Below are positions 1 to 10,023 of a stretch of 64,000 nucleotides of DNA, one piece after another. The stretch comes from Granulicella sp. (lineage in GTDB: Bacteria; Acidobacteriota; Terriglobia; Terriglobales; Acidobacteriaceae), in contig JANXYX010000013.1 in NCBI GenBank assembly GCA_025408425.1, positions 124,001 to 188,000 on the forward strand, in the 5' to 3' direction. The notes beneath the pieces are model-generated. The model was not told the origin of the DNA and made no database searches. It saw nothing but the letters and a program-made list of their open reading frames with translations. How positions within the stretch are numbered: position 1 is the first letter of the stretch; every line of letters starts with the position of its first letter. A program made the position numbers and the translations under genes.

Positions 1-1
1 T

Positions 2-2842
2 CAGAGACATATCCACCGTCTGGATCAGATTCCGGACGAGGAAATGGGCCTGCTGGCCAGCCGAGGGCTGAATGGTCTTTGGTTGATTGGCCTTTGGGAG
101 CGCAGCACGGCCTCACAGACAATTAAGCGGCTGCGAGGGCAGGCGGACGCTGTTGCTTCAGCCTACTCCTTGAAGGACTATCGGATCGCAGAGGACCTGG
201 GAGGCCCGGCCGCCTATGAACACCTGCGCAACCGGGCTGCCGCGGCTGGAATTCGGCTGGCGAGCGATATGGTTCCGAATCACATGGGCATTGATTCGAC
301 CTGGGTGATGGAACATCCAGAGTGGTTTCTTTCCCGGCACGACAGTCCGTTCCCGGCTTATCAGTTTCAAGGGCCGGACCTGTCCACCGACAGCCGGTTT
401 GAGATCAGGATCGAAGACCACTACTACGAAGAGACGGACGCCGCGGTCGTATTTCAACTGCGCGATCGACGGAACGGTAGAACAGAGTACGTTTACCACG
501 GCAACGACGGTACGACGTTTGCCTGGAACGATACAGCGCAGTTGAACTACTCTCGGGCGGATGTACGAGAGCATGTGATTCAGACGATTCTGAACGTGGC
601 CAGGCAGTTTCCGATCATCCGTTTCGACGCAGCGATGACGCTGGCCAAGAAACATGTCCAACGGCTTTGGTTCCCGCTGCCGGGAGTGGGCGGTTCGATT
701 CCTTCACGATCTGAGTCTGCTATGTCGCAGGAAGAGTTCGACGCGCTGATGCCGAATGAGTTCTGGCGGGAGGTAGTAGATCGGGTTGCGGTGGAAGTCC
801 CGGGCACGCTGTTGCTGGCGGAGGCCTTCTGGCTGCTGGAGGGCTATTTCGTTCGGACGCTTGGGATGCATCGCGTCTATAACAGCGCCTTCATGAATAT
901 GCTGCGCGATGAAGAGAACGCCAAGTATCGCTCCTATTTGAAGAAGACGATCGAGTTCGACCCCGACATTCTGAAGCGCTACGTTAACTTTATGAGCAAT
1001 CCGGATGAGCGCACGGCGATCGACCAGTTTGGCACGGGTGATAAGTACTTTGGCACTTGTACGTTGCTGGCGACGCTTCCGGGCCTGCCAATGTTTGGTC
1101 ACGGCCAGATTGAAGCGTTTGCCGAGAAGTATGGGATGGAGTACAAGCGGGCGCGATTCGATGAGTATCCGGACGAAGACCTGGTGCGTCGGCATCAGCG
1201 CGAGATTGCGCCTCTGTTGAAGCGGAGATATCTCTTCGCCGAGAGCAGTAATTTTGTGATGTACGATTTTTGGGGCGAAGACGGCAAGGTGAACGAAAAC
1301 GTCTTTGCCTATTCGAATCGCTGCGGTGACGAGCGCGCCCTGGTGCTCTACAACAACTCTTACAGCAGCACGCGGGGCACGATCCATGCCTCTGCGGAGT
1401 CCATGGACAAGGGTAGCGGCCAGTTGAGACAGCGGAGCCTGACCGAGGCACTGCACCTGCCCTCGACGGACTCGATCATCCTCGCGTACAAGGACACCGC
1501 GACGAATCTGATCTATCTGCGCCGCTCCAAGGCGTTTGATCATAGTGGCTTTTCCATTGATCTTCGCGGGTATCAATATGTTGTTTTGCAGTACTGGATT
1601 GAGCTTCAGTCGAGCGCGGAGTACCCCTGGGACAGGCTGTGCGACGCACTGCATGGCGAAGGTGTGTACAACCTTGAAGAGGCGTTGACGAAGCTGCGTC
1701 TGCGTCCGCTGCATGAGGCGCTGTGGGCAGTGCTTAGCCCGAGCATGATCAGGGGTTATGTTGATTTTGCGGAGGAACATCTGACGCCAGCCAAGTCCGG
1801 AGTCAAGGATATTACTGCGATTCCGCAGGATACTTCGGCGGGTGAGAAGGTCGCTGGGAAGAACGCGAAATTGGAGCAAGCCAAGAAGCCGAGCGCGCAA
1901 GGGAAGACGCAGGATGCGACCCCGTCAAAGGATGGCGCTCCTGCTACGAAGGACATCGTCGATCCAAGGATTGATGCACTGACTGAACGAGCGGTTGCTT
2001 TCTTTGAAGCAGTCTGGAAGAGCGACGAGCAGGTGATTGTGCCTCATCGGCGCGAATCTGCCGCAGGTCAGAAGCCTGGCGCTCAAGAAGTTGAGTTTGA
2101 GTCTAGATTCAAATCGGCAGCAATCGCTGCAGCGAGCGTGTCTCGCCTGAAGCAGGAATTCGGCTACCAATGGCCGGAATCGGTTAGACCGTTGCTTCCG
2201 GGGGGACACACGGAGAATCGACAGAAGACTGTTTTGGGGCCCATCCTTGCATGGATACTGCTGAGCCGGTTCTTACCAGAGATCGAGGGAATCGATGCGT
2301 TGTTCGATCCGTTACAACTGCGGTCTGCGCTAGCACAGAGCTTTGCCCAGATCGGGATTGTTGGGGAAGACCTGTGGCGGGCTGCGGCACGTGTTCAAGC
2401 TTTGCTGTCGTTGCAGTCGCATCAGTCCGCGATGGCTGCGCTTCAATCGCCGGATTTCTGGAGGAATCCCGATGTTCGATGGCTGGCCGGAGTCAGTGAA
2501 GCCTTTGGGACGACCTACATTAATAAAGAGCTATTTGAAGAACTGCTGTGGTGGCTTGAACTGCCGGGGCTGATTGAGAAGGTAGAGAAGGGGACGACCC
2601 ATCCCGAGATGTTCCTCGAGATCGAGGGCCGCGTCATTTCTGCAAGTGACGCAGCGCAGGAAGCTGGCTACGAGTTGGATAAATTGCTCGTGCTGCTTCC
2701 GGTCGCGCTACGACAGCATGTGCACTTCACTACCCGGCAGAAGCGCGACTCGATGCTCCGTTCCGTACCCACTCGGGATGCTGATGGCAAAGCATCTGAA
2801 GTGCAGGTCGAATCTTCCGAGGCGTCAAACAGGAATAGATGA
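2..2842 (+). CDS. GH13 alpha-amylase-family glycosidase, 5' end outside window
   Basis: The reading frame is open to the left edge, so the start codon lies upstream. Four GH13 conserved regions are visible, counting from the first ATG at 44: DMVPNH (residues 75-80), RFDAA (about 192-196, the Asp being the expected nucleophile), LLAEAF (about 257-262, the Glu being the expected acid/base) and FMSNPDE (about 316-322), where the usual NHD has become NPD. The protein should therefore act on alpha-glucosidic bonds. After about residue 600 there is a Lys/Ala/Gly-rich linker followed by about 280 residues of mostly helical sequence that I do not recognise. No signal peptide can be judged because the N-terminus is missing. 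The substrate is unknown. Confidence 0.85.
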   Translation, partial: QRHIHRLDQIPDEEMGLLASRGLNGLWLIGLWERSTASQTIKRLRGQADAVASAYSLKDYRIAEDLGGPAAYEHLRNRAAAAGIRLASDMVPNHMGIDSTWVMEHPEWFLSRHDSPFPAYQFQGPDLSTDSRFEIRIEDHYYEETDAAVVFQLRDRRNGRTEYVYHGNDGTTFAWNDTAQLNYSRADVREHVIQTILNVARQFPIIRFDAAMTLAKKHVQRLWFPLPGVGGSIPSRSESAMSQEEFDALMPNEFWREVVDRVAVEVPGTLLLAEAFWLLEGYFVRTLGMHRVYNSAFMNMLRDEENAKYRSYLKKTIEFDPDILKRYVNFMSNPDERTAIDQFGTGDKYFGTCTLLATLPGLPMFGHGQIEAFAEKYGMEYKRARFDEYPDEDLVRRHQREIAPLLKRRYLFAESSNFVMYDFWGEDGKVNENVFAYSNRCGDERALVLYNNSYSSTRGTIHASAESMDKGSGQLRQRSLTEALHLPSTDSIILAYKDTATNLIYLRRSKAFDHSGFSIDLRGYQYVVLQYWIELQSSAEYPWDRLCDALHGEGVYNLEEALTKLRLRPLHEALWAVLSPSMIRGYVDFAEEHLTPAKSGVKDITAIPQDTSAGEKVAGKNAKLEQAKKPSAQGKTQDATPSKDGAPATKDIVDPRIDALTERAVAFFEAVWKSDEQVIVPHRRESAAGQKPGAQEVEFESRFKSAAIAAASVSRLKQEFGYQWPESVRPLLPGGHTENRQKTVLGPILAWILLSRFLPEIEGIDALFDPLQLRSALAQSFAQIGIVGEDLWRAAARVQALLSLQSHQSAMAALQSPDFWRNPDVRWLAGVSEAFGTTYINKELFEELLWWLELPGLIEKVEKGTTHPEMFLEIEGRVISASDAAQEAGYELDKLLVLLPVALRQHVHFTTRQKRDSMLRSVPTRDADGKASEVQVESSEASNRNR

Positions 2843-3045
2843 TTGTCTGGATGAGATTGTAGCCTCTGCCGTTGTGTGGTTGGAGCGGGCAGGGGCCACA
2901 GTCGTCGTTTATGTTTCGAAGACGGCTTTAGCCGCGTTGGCATGCGAATTTTCACTTCAAAAAATACTGTGGAATACTAAGCGCTCAACGTCGAGACCGC
3001 GAAACTGTCGGACAGTTGATATCGGGTTCACGATAGGGAGGCAGG

Positions 3046-4380
3046 TTGGCTTCACAGACCATCTTTGAGGAGCACCCTGAGATAGCGAAGCTATTTCCAG
3101 ATCTTCATCCGCCTTTGACCAGGCAGGCGGCAGTGATTGAATCGGACCGCTGTCTGAACTGTTTTGATGCGCCCTGTACGAGCGCGTGTCCAACACACAT
3201 CGATGTGCCCAGGTTTATCAAGAAGATAGCCAGCGGAAATCTGCAAGGGTCGGCTCTGAGCATTCTGGATGCGAACGTACTTGCAGCCAGTTGCTCGCGA
3301 GTTTGCCCGGTCGAGGTACTGTGTGAGGGTGCCTGTGTGATGCATCGCTATAACAAGCAGCCGATTGAAATAGCACGGTTGCAGCGCCACGCGATGGATA
3401 CGTTTCATGCCAAAGGTGGAAGTCTCCCGATGAAGTCCGATATTGAGAGGCCGGGGAAGATTGCGTGCCTCGGGGCGGGCCCGGCTTCTCTCGCGGCTGC
3501 TGCAGAGTTGAGGCAGCAGGGATATCAGGTGACAGTATTCGATAAGCGCCCGCTGCCTGGGGGATTGAACACGTATGGGGTGGCCGAATACAAGCTGCCT
3601 ACCTCCAGTAGCTTGCGCGAGATTCAACTGATCGCAGACCTGGGCGTTGAGTTTCGTTTCGGGATCGAGATCGCTGATGAGGCAGCTCTGGCTGAGTTGG
3701 AGCGAGAGTTTGACGTTATTTTTCTTGGTGTGGGGCTGGGTGCCATGCAGAAGTTGGTGGTGCCGGGCGGTGACCATCCTGCGGTGGTAGATGCCTTGAA
3801 GTTTATTGAAGAGTACAAGTTGGGATTGAAGACCAAGGTCGTGGGAGACGTGGTTGTGGTGGGGGCTGGAAATACAGCGATCGACGCTGCTTGTGCCGCG
3901 AAGAGACTGGGCGCCAACAGCGTTCGGATTCTGTACCGAAGGACGGAAGAACATATCTCCGCGTTCGACTTTGAGTATGAGCACGCCCGGCATGAGGGAG
4001 TGTCGTTTGACTGGCTGACCCAGCCGGTTGCGGTACATAGCTTCGACGATGGGCTTAGTTCAATTGAGTGTGTCGCGATGGAGATTGGTGCCGACGGGAG
4101 TGTTAAACAGGTGACGGGATCGAGCTTTCATATCAAATGCGATCTTGTGATTCCTGCCATAGGCCAGTCTCCGTTGTTGGAGTTTTTGTCTAAGTTCCGC
4201 GATCTCAAGATGGATAAGGGCTGCATTGTGGTGGATCGTGCGACTGGGCAGACGACGGATCCCAAGTACTTTGCCGGTGGGGACTGCGTGAACGGTGGCC
4301 GCGAAGTGGTAGACGCGGTGGCGGATGGAAAGCGGTCTGGGGTTGCAATTGCGGAATTACTGGAGGGTGCGCATGTCTAG
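3046..4380 (+). CDS. preT: NAD-dependent dihydropyrimidine dehydrogenase subunit PreT
   Basis: This is the electron-input subunit of the enzyme that reduces uracil and thymine to their dihydro forms. It resembles the small subunit of glutamate synthase. The N-terminus has two cysteine clusters for [4Fe-4S] centres (CLNCFDAPCTSACP near residues 37-50, and CSRVCPVEVLCEGAC near 85-99). These precede an FAD-binding GAGPASLAAAAELR motif and a pyridine-nucleotide site GAGNTAIDAACAAKRLGA. Length 444 aa is normal for the family. The start is TTG, supported by AGGGAGG five bases upstream. It overlaps preA by 8 nt and is the first gene of a five-gene operon. Confidence 0.92.
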   Translation: MASQTIFEEHPEIAKLFPDLHPPLTRQAAVIESDRCLNCFDAPCTSACPTHIDVPRFIKKIASGNLQGSALSILDANVLAASCSRVCPVEVLCEGACVMHRYNKQPIEIARLQRHAMDTFHAKGGSLPMKSDIERPGKIACLGAGPASLAAAAELRQQGYQVTVFDKRPLPGGLNTYGVAEYKLPTSSSLREIQLIADLGVEFRFGIEIADEAALAELEREFDVIFLGVGLGAMQKLVVPGGDHPAVVDALKFIEEYKLGLKTKVVGDVVVVGAGNTAIDAACAAKRLGANSVRILYRRTEEHISAFDFEYEHARHEGVSFDWLTQPVAVHSFDDGLSSIECVAMEIGADGSVKQVTGSSFHIKCDLVIPAIGQSPLLEFLSKFRDLKMDKGCIVVDRATGQTTDPKYFAGGDCVNGGREVVDAVADGKRSGVAIAELLEGAHV

Positions 4381-5800
4381 CGGGATAGTGAAGCGTCCGG
4401 ACACCTCAGTCGATTTTGCGGGCATCAAGTCGCCTAACCCGTTCTGGTTGGCATCTGCGCCTCCAACGAACTGTGGTGAGCAGATCATGCGCGCGTTTGA
4501 CGCAGGCTGGGGTGGCGCGGTTTGGAAGACGATTGGGGCACAGGTGACGAATGTGTCGTCGCGCTACTCCTCGATTGACTGGAACGGCCAGCGGATGATG
4601 GGACTGAACAACATCGAACTGATCAGCGACCGCCCGATCGAGGTAAACCTGCGTGAGATTACCGAGGTGAAGAAGCGGTATCCGAAGCACGCGGTGATTG
4701 CGTCGTTAATGGTGGAATCAACGCGTGAGGCGTGGCACACGGTGGTTCAGCAGGCGGAGGACGCCGGTGCGGATGGACTGGAACTGAACTTCGGGTGCCC
4801 GCATGGAATGAGCGAGCGCGGCATGGGCGCGGCAGTAGGCCAGGTGCCCGAGTACGCGGAGATGATCACGGCCTGGGTGAAGGAGCGCGCGCGAACGCCG
4901 GTGATCGTGAAGCTGACGCCAAACATCTCGGACATCCGCGTTGTAGCCCGGGCGGCGAAGCACGGCGGGGCGGATGCGCTCTCCGCGATCAATACCATCA
5001 ATTCGATTACTGGCATCGATCTGGATACTTTTACTCCGCGGCCTTATGTTGGTGGTAAATCCTCGCACGGAGGATATTGCGGGCCTGTGGTGAAGCCGAT
5101 TGCGCTGAACATGGTCCAGCAGGTGATGAGCGATCCGGATGCTGTGCTGCCGATGTCGGGTATTGGCGGGATTGCAAACTGGAAGGATGCAGTGGAGTTC
5201 ATCCTTTTGGGGTCAGGCACGGTGCAGGTGTGTACGGCTGCGATGCATTATGGGTATCGCATCGTTGAGGACATGATCGATGGCCTTCAGAACTGGATGA
5301 CGGAGAAGAAATTCAACACGATTGAAGACTTCCGCGGCTTGAGCCTGGAGAAGGTAACGGACTGGAAGCATCTGGATCTGAACTACAAGGTTGTTGCAAG
5401 AATCGACGAATCGAAGTGCATCGGTTGCGATCTTTGCTATACAGCGTGTTGGGATGGGGCGCACCAGTGCATTCATCTGGATCGGGTGAGCGGGCCGGTC
5501 GATGGCCATGTGGAAGTGCATCGGAAACCTGCGGAGGTGGAGGCAATGAGCCGGGAACGGATCACGGTGACGCCCATCCCCAAGCTGGATCCTCCGCCAG
5601 AGGCAGGTGGGCCGTATGTGACCCCGCTGGCTCGCATACCTCGTGTGGATGAGACGGAGTGCGTGGGGTGTAATCTGTGTTCGCTTGTCTGCCCAGTAGA
5701 GGATTGCATCACGATGGTGGAAGTGAATACCGGATTGCCACCGCAGTCCTGGGAGCAGCGGACGAGTTCGAGCCCGGAGAGCGTGGCGGAGAAGAGCTGA
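4373..5800 (+). CDS. preA: Dihydropyrimidine dehydrogenase catalytic subunit PreA
   Basis: This is the FMN TIM-barrel subunit that reduces the pyrimidine ring. The motif ELNFGCPHGM matches the active-site loop of mammalian DPD, keeping both the substrate-binding Asn and the catalytic Cys (Asn668/Cys671 in DPD). The C-terminus carries two ferredoxin-like [4Fe-4S] motifs, CIGCDLCYTAC and CVGCNLCSLVCP, to take electrons from PreT. I chose ATG 4373 because it has GGAGG seven bases upstream and overlaps the preT stop. The open frame extends 16 codons further upstream. The next gene starts one base after its stop codon. Confidence 0.92.
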   Translation: MSSGIVKRPDTSVDFAGIKSPNPFWLASAPPTNCGEQIMRAFDAGWGGAVWKTIGAQVTNVSSRYSSIDWNGQRMMGLNNIELISDRPIEVNLREITEVKKRYPKHAVIASLMVESTREAWHTVVQQAEDAGADGLELNFGCPHGMSERGMGAAVGQVPEYAEMITAWVKERARTPVIVKLTPNISDIRVVARAAKHGGADALSAINTINSITGIDLDTFTPRPYVGGKSSHGGYCGPVVKPIALNMVQQVMSDPDAVLPMSGIGGIANWKDAVEFILLGSGTVQVCTAAMHYGYRIVEDMIDGLQNWMTEKKFNTIEDFRGLSLEKVTDWKHLDLNYKVVARIDESKCIGCDLCYTACWDGAHQCIHLDRVSGPVDGHVEVHRKPAEVEAMSRERITVTPIPKLDPPPEAGGPYVTPLARIPRVDETECVGCNLCSLVCPVEDCITMVEVNTGLPPQSWEQRTSSSPESVAEKS

Positions 5801-5801
5801 T

Positions 5802-7205
5802 ATGAGTCTTGTGATTCGAAATGGCGAGATCGTAACCAGCGAAGATCGTTATTTTGCCGATCTCTACATCGAGAACGAAGTGATAACGGCTATTGGGAAG
5901 AACCTGGAAGTGCCGCTGGGAACTGAGGTAGTGGATGCCTCAGGGAAGCTGATTTTTCCGGGATTTATCGATCCTCATGTCCATATTTATCTGCCCTTTA
6001 TGGGGACCTTCGCAAAGGACACTTACGCGACGGCTAGTGTTGCCGCGCTGGTTGGTGGGACGACGAGCATGATTGAGATGTGTTGTCCGTCGCGGCAGGA
6101 GGATGCGCTTGAGGGCTATCGGCTATGGAAGAGCAAGGCCGAGGGACAGAGTGCCTGTGACTACGCGTTCCATATGGCGGTGACACGGTTCGATGAGCAG
6201 ACGGAGGGTCAACTGCGGGAGATCGTCGCAGATGGCACCACGTCGTTCAAGATATTTCTCTCGTATAAGAACTTCTTCGGTGTGGATGATGGTGAGATGT
6301 ATCAGACGCTGAAGCTGGCGCGGGAGTTGGGTGTTACGGTAACGGCGCACTGCGAGAACGCGGAACTGGTGAGCCGGTTGCAACAGGAGTTGCTGGCCCA
6401 GGGCAAGACCGGGCCGGAGTGGCATGAGCCAAGCCGACCGGAGACGGTCGAAGCTGAGGGTACCACCCGTTTTGCCACGTTTCTGGAGACGACGGGTGCT
6501 ACAGGATATGTCGTGCACCTTTCGTGCGCCCCCGCGTTGAAGGCGGCACTCGACGCAAAGAAGCGCGGGGTGAAGCTGTCGGTCGAGTCGGTTCTGCCCC
6601 ACTTTCTGCTGGATAGAACGTACGCCGAACGCGATGGAGTCGAGGGGCTGAAGTACGTAATGTCTCCACCGCTGCGGGAGAAGGCGAATCAGCAGGTACT
6701 GTGGGATGCTTTGCAGGCGGGCGAGATCGATACAGTGGGGACGGATCACTGTCCCTTCGATGTCAAACAGAAGTTGATGGGGAAGGATGCGTTTACGCAG
6801 ATTCCTAACGGCATTCCGGGGCTCGAAGATCGTGTGAATTTGATGTATACCTACGGGGTTAAACGCGGTTCGCTGGACATCCACCGGTTTGTGGACGCGT
6901 TGAGTACACGTGTCAGCAAACTGTTTGGGCTCTATCCGCGTAAAGGCTCGATTGCGGTTGGCAGCGATGCGGACCTGGTTGTTTACGATCCGGAGTATCG
7001 CGGGGTCATCTCGGCAAAGACCCAGCATATGAACAATGACTACAGTGGGTTTGAAGGTGTTTCGATCGAGGGGCGGCCCTCAGTTGTGACGGTGCGGGGG
7101 AAGATTCAAGTCCGCGATGGAGCTTTCGTTGGTGAGCGTACAAGAGGTTATTTGTTGCGTCGCGCGGTACAGAAGGCCGTGACGGAGGCGAGCGATGCCG
7201 GCTGA
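5802..7205 (+). CDS. hydA: Dihydropyrimidinase (hydantoinase family)
   Basis: An amidohydrolase-superfamily cyclic amidase that opens dihydrouracil or dihydrothymine to the N-carbamoyl beta-amino acid. Visible metal-site elements are DPHVHI (first His pair), FKIFLSYK (carboxylated Lys region), HCENA and HLSCAP (further His ligands) and GTDHCPF (Asp ligand). Length 467 aa is typical. It follows preA with one base between, with a GGAGAAGAG ribosome site inside the end of preA, and overlaps the next gene by 11 nt. The operon context favours dihydropyrimidinase over allantoinase or D-hydantoinase. Confidence 0.88.
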   Translation: MSLVIRNGEIVTSEDRYFADLYIENEVITAIGKNLEVPLGTEVVDASGKLIFPGFIDPHVHIYLPFMGTFAKDTYATASVAALVGGTTSMIEMCCPSRQEDALEGYRLWKSKAEGQSACDYAFHMAVTRFDEQTEGQLREIVADGTTSFKIFLSYKNFFGVDDGEMYQTLKLARELGVTVTAHCENAELVSRLQQELLAQGKTGPEWHEPSRPETVEAEGTTRFATFLETTGATGYVVHLSCAPALKAALDAKKRGVKLSVESVLPHFLLDRTYAERDGVEGLKYVMSPPLREKANQQVLWDALQAGEIDTVGTDHCPFDVKQKLMGKDAFTQIPNGIPGLEDRVNLMYTYGVKRGSLDIHRFVDALSTRVSKLFGLYPRKGSIAVGSDADLVVYDPEYRGVISAKTQHMNNDYSGFEGVSIEGRPSVVTVRGKIQVRDGAFVGERTRGYLLRRAVQKAVTEASDAG

Positions 7206-8436
7206 TGCGAAGAACGTAATCGCAAACCTGAACGAGTTGCGAGTGTTGACTGGCAACTCCGATGGTGCACAGCGGGTGGCATGGACGCCGGGGTGGCAGA
7301 AGGCGCGAGATTGGTTTGAATCGAAGCTGCAAGGTCTCCCGGTCGAGCATCATCTGGACGCGGCAGGGAACCGCTGGGTGACGATGAAGGGTGCTTCGGA
7401 GCGGGTGCTGGTAGTGGGTAGTCATCTGGACTCTGTGCCGAATGGTGGCTGGCTGGACGGGTGCCTGGGAGTGTTGACTGCGTTGGAAGTGCTGCGAGGA
7501 CTCGCTGAGGACTTCGATGGTCGACCACCTGTGACCGTCCGGTTGGTGGACTGGGCCGATGAGGAAGGAGCGCGGTTTGGGCGCAGTCTATTTGGGTCGT
7601 CTGCGTTTGCAGGAACGCACACAATTTCAGCGGATAGGGTTCGGACGGATCGGAACGGCGTGGCGCTTGAAGAGGCGCTACGGGAGTGTGGCATCGATGT
7701 CAGCCGGATTGGTGATGCCGCGATCGAGCGGGAGGGAGCTGCCGCCTACCTTGAGTTGCATATTGAGCAGGGACCTGTGCTGGAAGAGCTTGGTCTGCCG
7801 CTGGCGGTAGTGCTGGGGACAAAGGGCGTGGAGCGTCATACGATTACGTTTCATGGGCAGGAAGCCCACTCGGGCTCCACGCCGATGGCGGTGCGTCGAG
7901 ACGCACTGGCTGCTGCTGCGCGACTGGCGCTGGAGATTCGGAGTATTGCTGGTCGCCACAAAGATGCTGTCTGCACGATGGGTAGCGTGAAGACTTTTCC
8001 GGGGATTGTGACGGCGGTGGTTGGACGATGCGAGGTGACGCTCGATCAGCGCGATCTTGATGCAGATGTACTGGCATCGATGCTGCTCGAGGCGCAGGAG
8101 GCGAGCCAGCGCTTTGCCGCGGAGGAGCGCTGCACGGTGGACTGGTCGAGGATATGGAGTATTGAGCCGATTCCATTTAATGCGGAGTTGATCGGGCTTT
8201 GCGATGCAGCGATCAAGGAGACGGTCGGCGTCTCGCACCGGATGCCCTCCGGTCCGTTGCATGATGCGGCTGAGGTCGCAAGGGCTGGAATTCCAACGGC
8301 GATGATGTTTGTACAGTCGCTGGCTGGGATTAGTCACAACAAGATCGAAGATACGAAGCTGGAACATCTTGCACTGGCAGTGACCGCATTCGATCGGTTG
8401 GCGGCCAAGACCATGCAATGGATAAGACAGGATTGA
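7195..8436 (+). CDS. M20-family N-carbamoyl amidohydrolase (beta-ureidopropionase type)
   Basis: A zinc-dependent amidohydrolase of the hydantoinase/carbamoylase group. It has GSHLDSVPNGGWLDG (metal-binding His and Asp), DEEGARFGRSLFGS (catalytic Glu pair), HIEQGPVLE and a C-terminal SGPLHDAAEVARAG block with the substrate or metal His. Its likely reaction is hydrolysis of N-carbamoyl-beta-alanine (or the methyl form) to the beta-amino acid, ammonia and CO2. The sequence alone cannot exclude allantoate or N-carbamoyl-L-amino-acid hydrolase. The start overlaps hydA by 11 nt with GGAGG just upstream, so translation is probably coupled. Confidence 0.85.
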   Translation: MPADAKNVIANLNELRVLTGNSDGAQRVAWTPGWQKARDWFESKLQGLPVEHHLDAAGNRWVTMKGASERVLVVGSHLDSVPNGGWLDGCLGVLTALEVLRGLAEDFDGRPPVTVRLVDWADEEGARFGRSLFGSSAFAGTHTISADRVRTDRNGVALEEALRECGIDVSRIGDAAIEREGAAAYLELHIEQGPVLEELGLPLAVVLGTKGVERHTITFHGQEAHSGSTPMAVRRDALAAAARLALEIRSIAGRHKDAVCTMGSVKTFPGIVTAVVGRCEVTLDQRDLDADVLASMLLEAQEASQRFAAEERCTVDWSRIWSIEPIPFNAELIGLCDAAIKETVGVSHRMPSGPLHDAAEVARAGIPTAMMFVQSLAGISHNKIEDTKLEHLALAVTAFDRLAAKTMQWIRQD

Positions 8437-8508
8437 TGCGGCCTCAGCTTTTTGAGAGGGCTTCGAATTTCACGTGCGACATTGGCGTTGGACGCCGGAG
8501 GTATTGAT

Positions 8509-10023
8509 ATGGGTACGACTTCGCTGGCAGAAGCATTGCAGATCAACAACTGGATTGGTGGTGCATCCTCTGAGACGACCTCCGGTAGGTCAGGCGTGGC
8601 GTGGAATCCTGCCACTGGCAAGCAGATCGCTCAGGTGAATTTCGCAACAGTGGAGGATGTCGACCACGCGGTTGCAGTTGCGAAGGCTGCTTTTACTGGG
8701 TGGCGTACGACGTCGCTCTCGCGCAGGTCGGAGATATTATTCAAGCTTCGCAATCTCATCGAGATGAATCGCGACAGGCTGGCTGAGATCATCTCGACAG
8801 AGAATGGCAAGACGATTGCCGACGCTCGTGGTGAGGTGGCGCGCGGCCTGGAGAATATCGAGTTTGCGTGTGGGATACCCACCCTATTGAAGGGTGGGTA
8901 TTCCGAGCAGGCGAGCGGTGGCGTTGATGTGTACCAGATACGGCAGCCGTTGGGCGTCGTGGCCGGCATCACCCCGTTCAATTTTCCTGCGATGGTGCCA
9001 ATGTGGATGTTTGCCAATGCGATTGCCTGCGGCAACGCTTTTATTCTGAAGCCCTCGGAAAAGGTGCCATCTGCAAGCCTGTTGCTCGCCGAACTGGCCC
9101 AGCAGGCGGGGCTCCCTGATGGTGTCTTCAACGTGGTACAAGGTGACAAGGTCGCGGTTGATCGAATCCTTGCACATCCTGATGTAAGGGCGGTCAGCTT
9201 TGTTGGGTCAACCCCTGTTGCGAAGTCAATCTATGAGACGGGGACGCGCAACGGCAAGCGCGTGCAAGCACTGGGCGGCGCAAAGAATCATATGCTGGTT
9301 CTGCCCGATGCAGACGTGGATGCCGCTGCGGATGCCGCTGTTTCAGCCGCGTATGGCGCAGCTGGACAACGCTGCATGGCGATATCTGTGGTGGTCGCGG
9401 TGGGGACTGTCGCTGATCCGCTGGTGGCAGCAATCCGTCAGCGCATCGGACGCATCAAGGTTGGTCCGGGCATGGAACCGGGGAGCGAGATGGGCCCGCT
9501 GGTCACGCGGGAGCATCGGGACCGAGTTGCCTCCTACCTTGATAAGGCGAAGGAAGAGGGCGCGTCGATTGAAGTCGATGGACGGGACGATGCGGCAACG
9601 CAACGGGAAGGGTTCTTCCTGGGGGCGACGCTGCTGGATCATGTCCAGCCGGGCACCCGTTGCTATCAGGATGAGATATTTGGCCCGGTGCTGAGCGTCG
9701 TTCGAACGCAGACGTATGCCGATGCTCTGAAGATCATCAACGAAAATCCTTACGGGAACGGCACGGCAATCTTCACTCAGAATGGAGGTGCCGCAAGGCA
9801 GTTTCAGTTCGATGTAGAGGTTGGCATGGTTGGGATCAATGTGCCGATACCGGTGCCTGTCGCGTATTACAGCTTCGGGGGATGGAAGTCGTCGCTGTTT
9901 GGGGATCTGCACATGTATGGCCCGGAAGGAGTCCAGTTCTACACGCGCAGCAAGGTGGTGACGAGTCGCTGGCCGGACCCAGGAACGAGTGCGGTTGATC
10001 TAGGCTTCCCGCAGGTGCGATGA
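8509..10023 (+). CDS. mmsA: CoA-acylating methylmalonate-semialdehyde dehydrogenase
   Basis: An aldehyde dehydrogenase of the MmsA/IolA subgroup. It oxidises malonate semialdehyde or methylmalonate semialdehyde to acetyl-CoA or propionyl-CoA. Signature stretches are TPFNFPAMVPMWMFANAI, SFVGSTPVAKSIYE, LGGAKNHM and GAAGQRCMAIS, the last with the catalytic Cys. The frame is open from a TTG at 8452, but ATG 8509 has CGGAGG seven bases upstream and fits the family N-terminus, giving 504 aa. It is the last gene of the pyrimidine operon and would process the carbon skeletons left after transamination of beta-alanine or beta-aminoisobutyrate. Confidence 0.88.
   Translation: MGTTSLAEALQINNWIGGASSETTSGRSGVAWNPATGKQIAQVNFATVEDVDHAVAVAKAAFTGWRTTSLSRRSEILFKLRNLIEMNRDRLAEIISTENGKTIADARGEVARGLENIEFACGIPTLLKGGYSEQASGGVDVYQIRQPLGVVAGITPFNFPAMVPMWMFANAIACGNAFILKPSEKVPSASLLLAELAQQAGLPDGVFNVVQGDKVAVDRILAHPDVRAVSFVGSTPVAKSIYETGTRNGKRVQALGGAKNHMLVLPDADVDAAADAAVSAAYGAAGQRCMAISVVVAVGTVADPLVAAIRQRIGRIKVGPGMEPGSEMGPLVTREHRDRVASYLDKAKEEGASIEVDGRDDAATQREGFFLGATLLDHVQPGTRCYQDEIFGPVLSVVRTQTYADALKIINENPYGNGTAIFTQNGGAARQFQFDVEVGMVGINVPIPVPVAYYSFGGWKSSLFGDLHMYGPEGVQFYTRSKVVTSRWPDPGTSAVDLGFPQVR

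Noticed and set aside
704-1900. Long minus-strand frame of 398 codons opposite the GH13 gene
   Set aside because: It lies wholly antisense to a gene with clear GH13 motifs and shows Arg/Gln/Leu-rich composition without domains. High GC creates such shadows.
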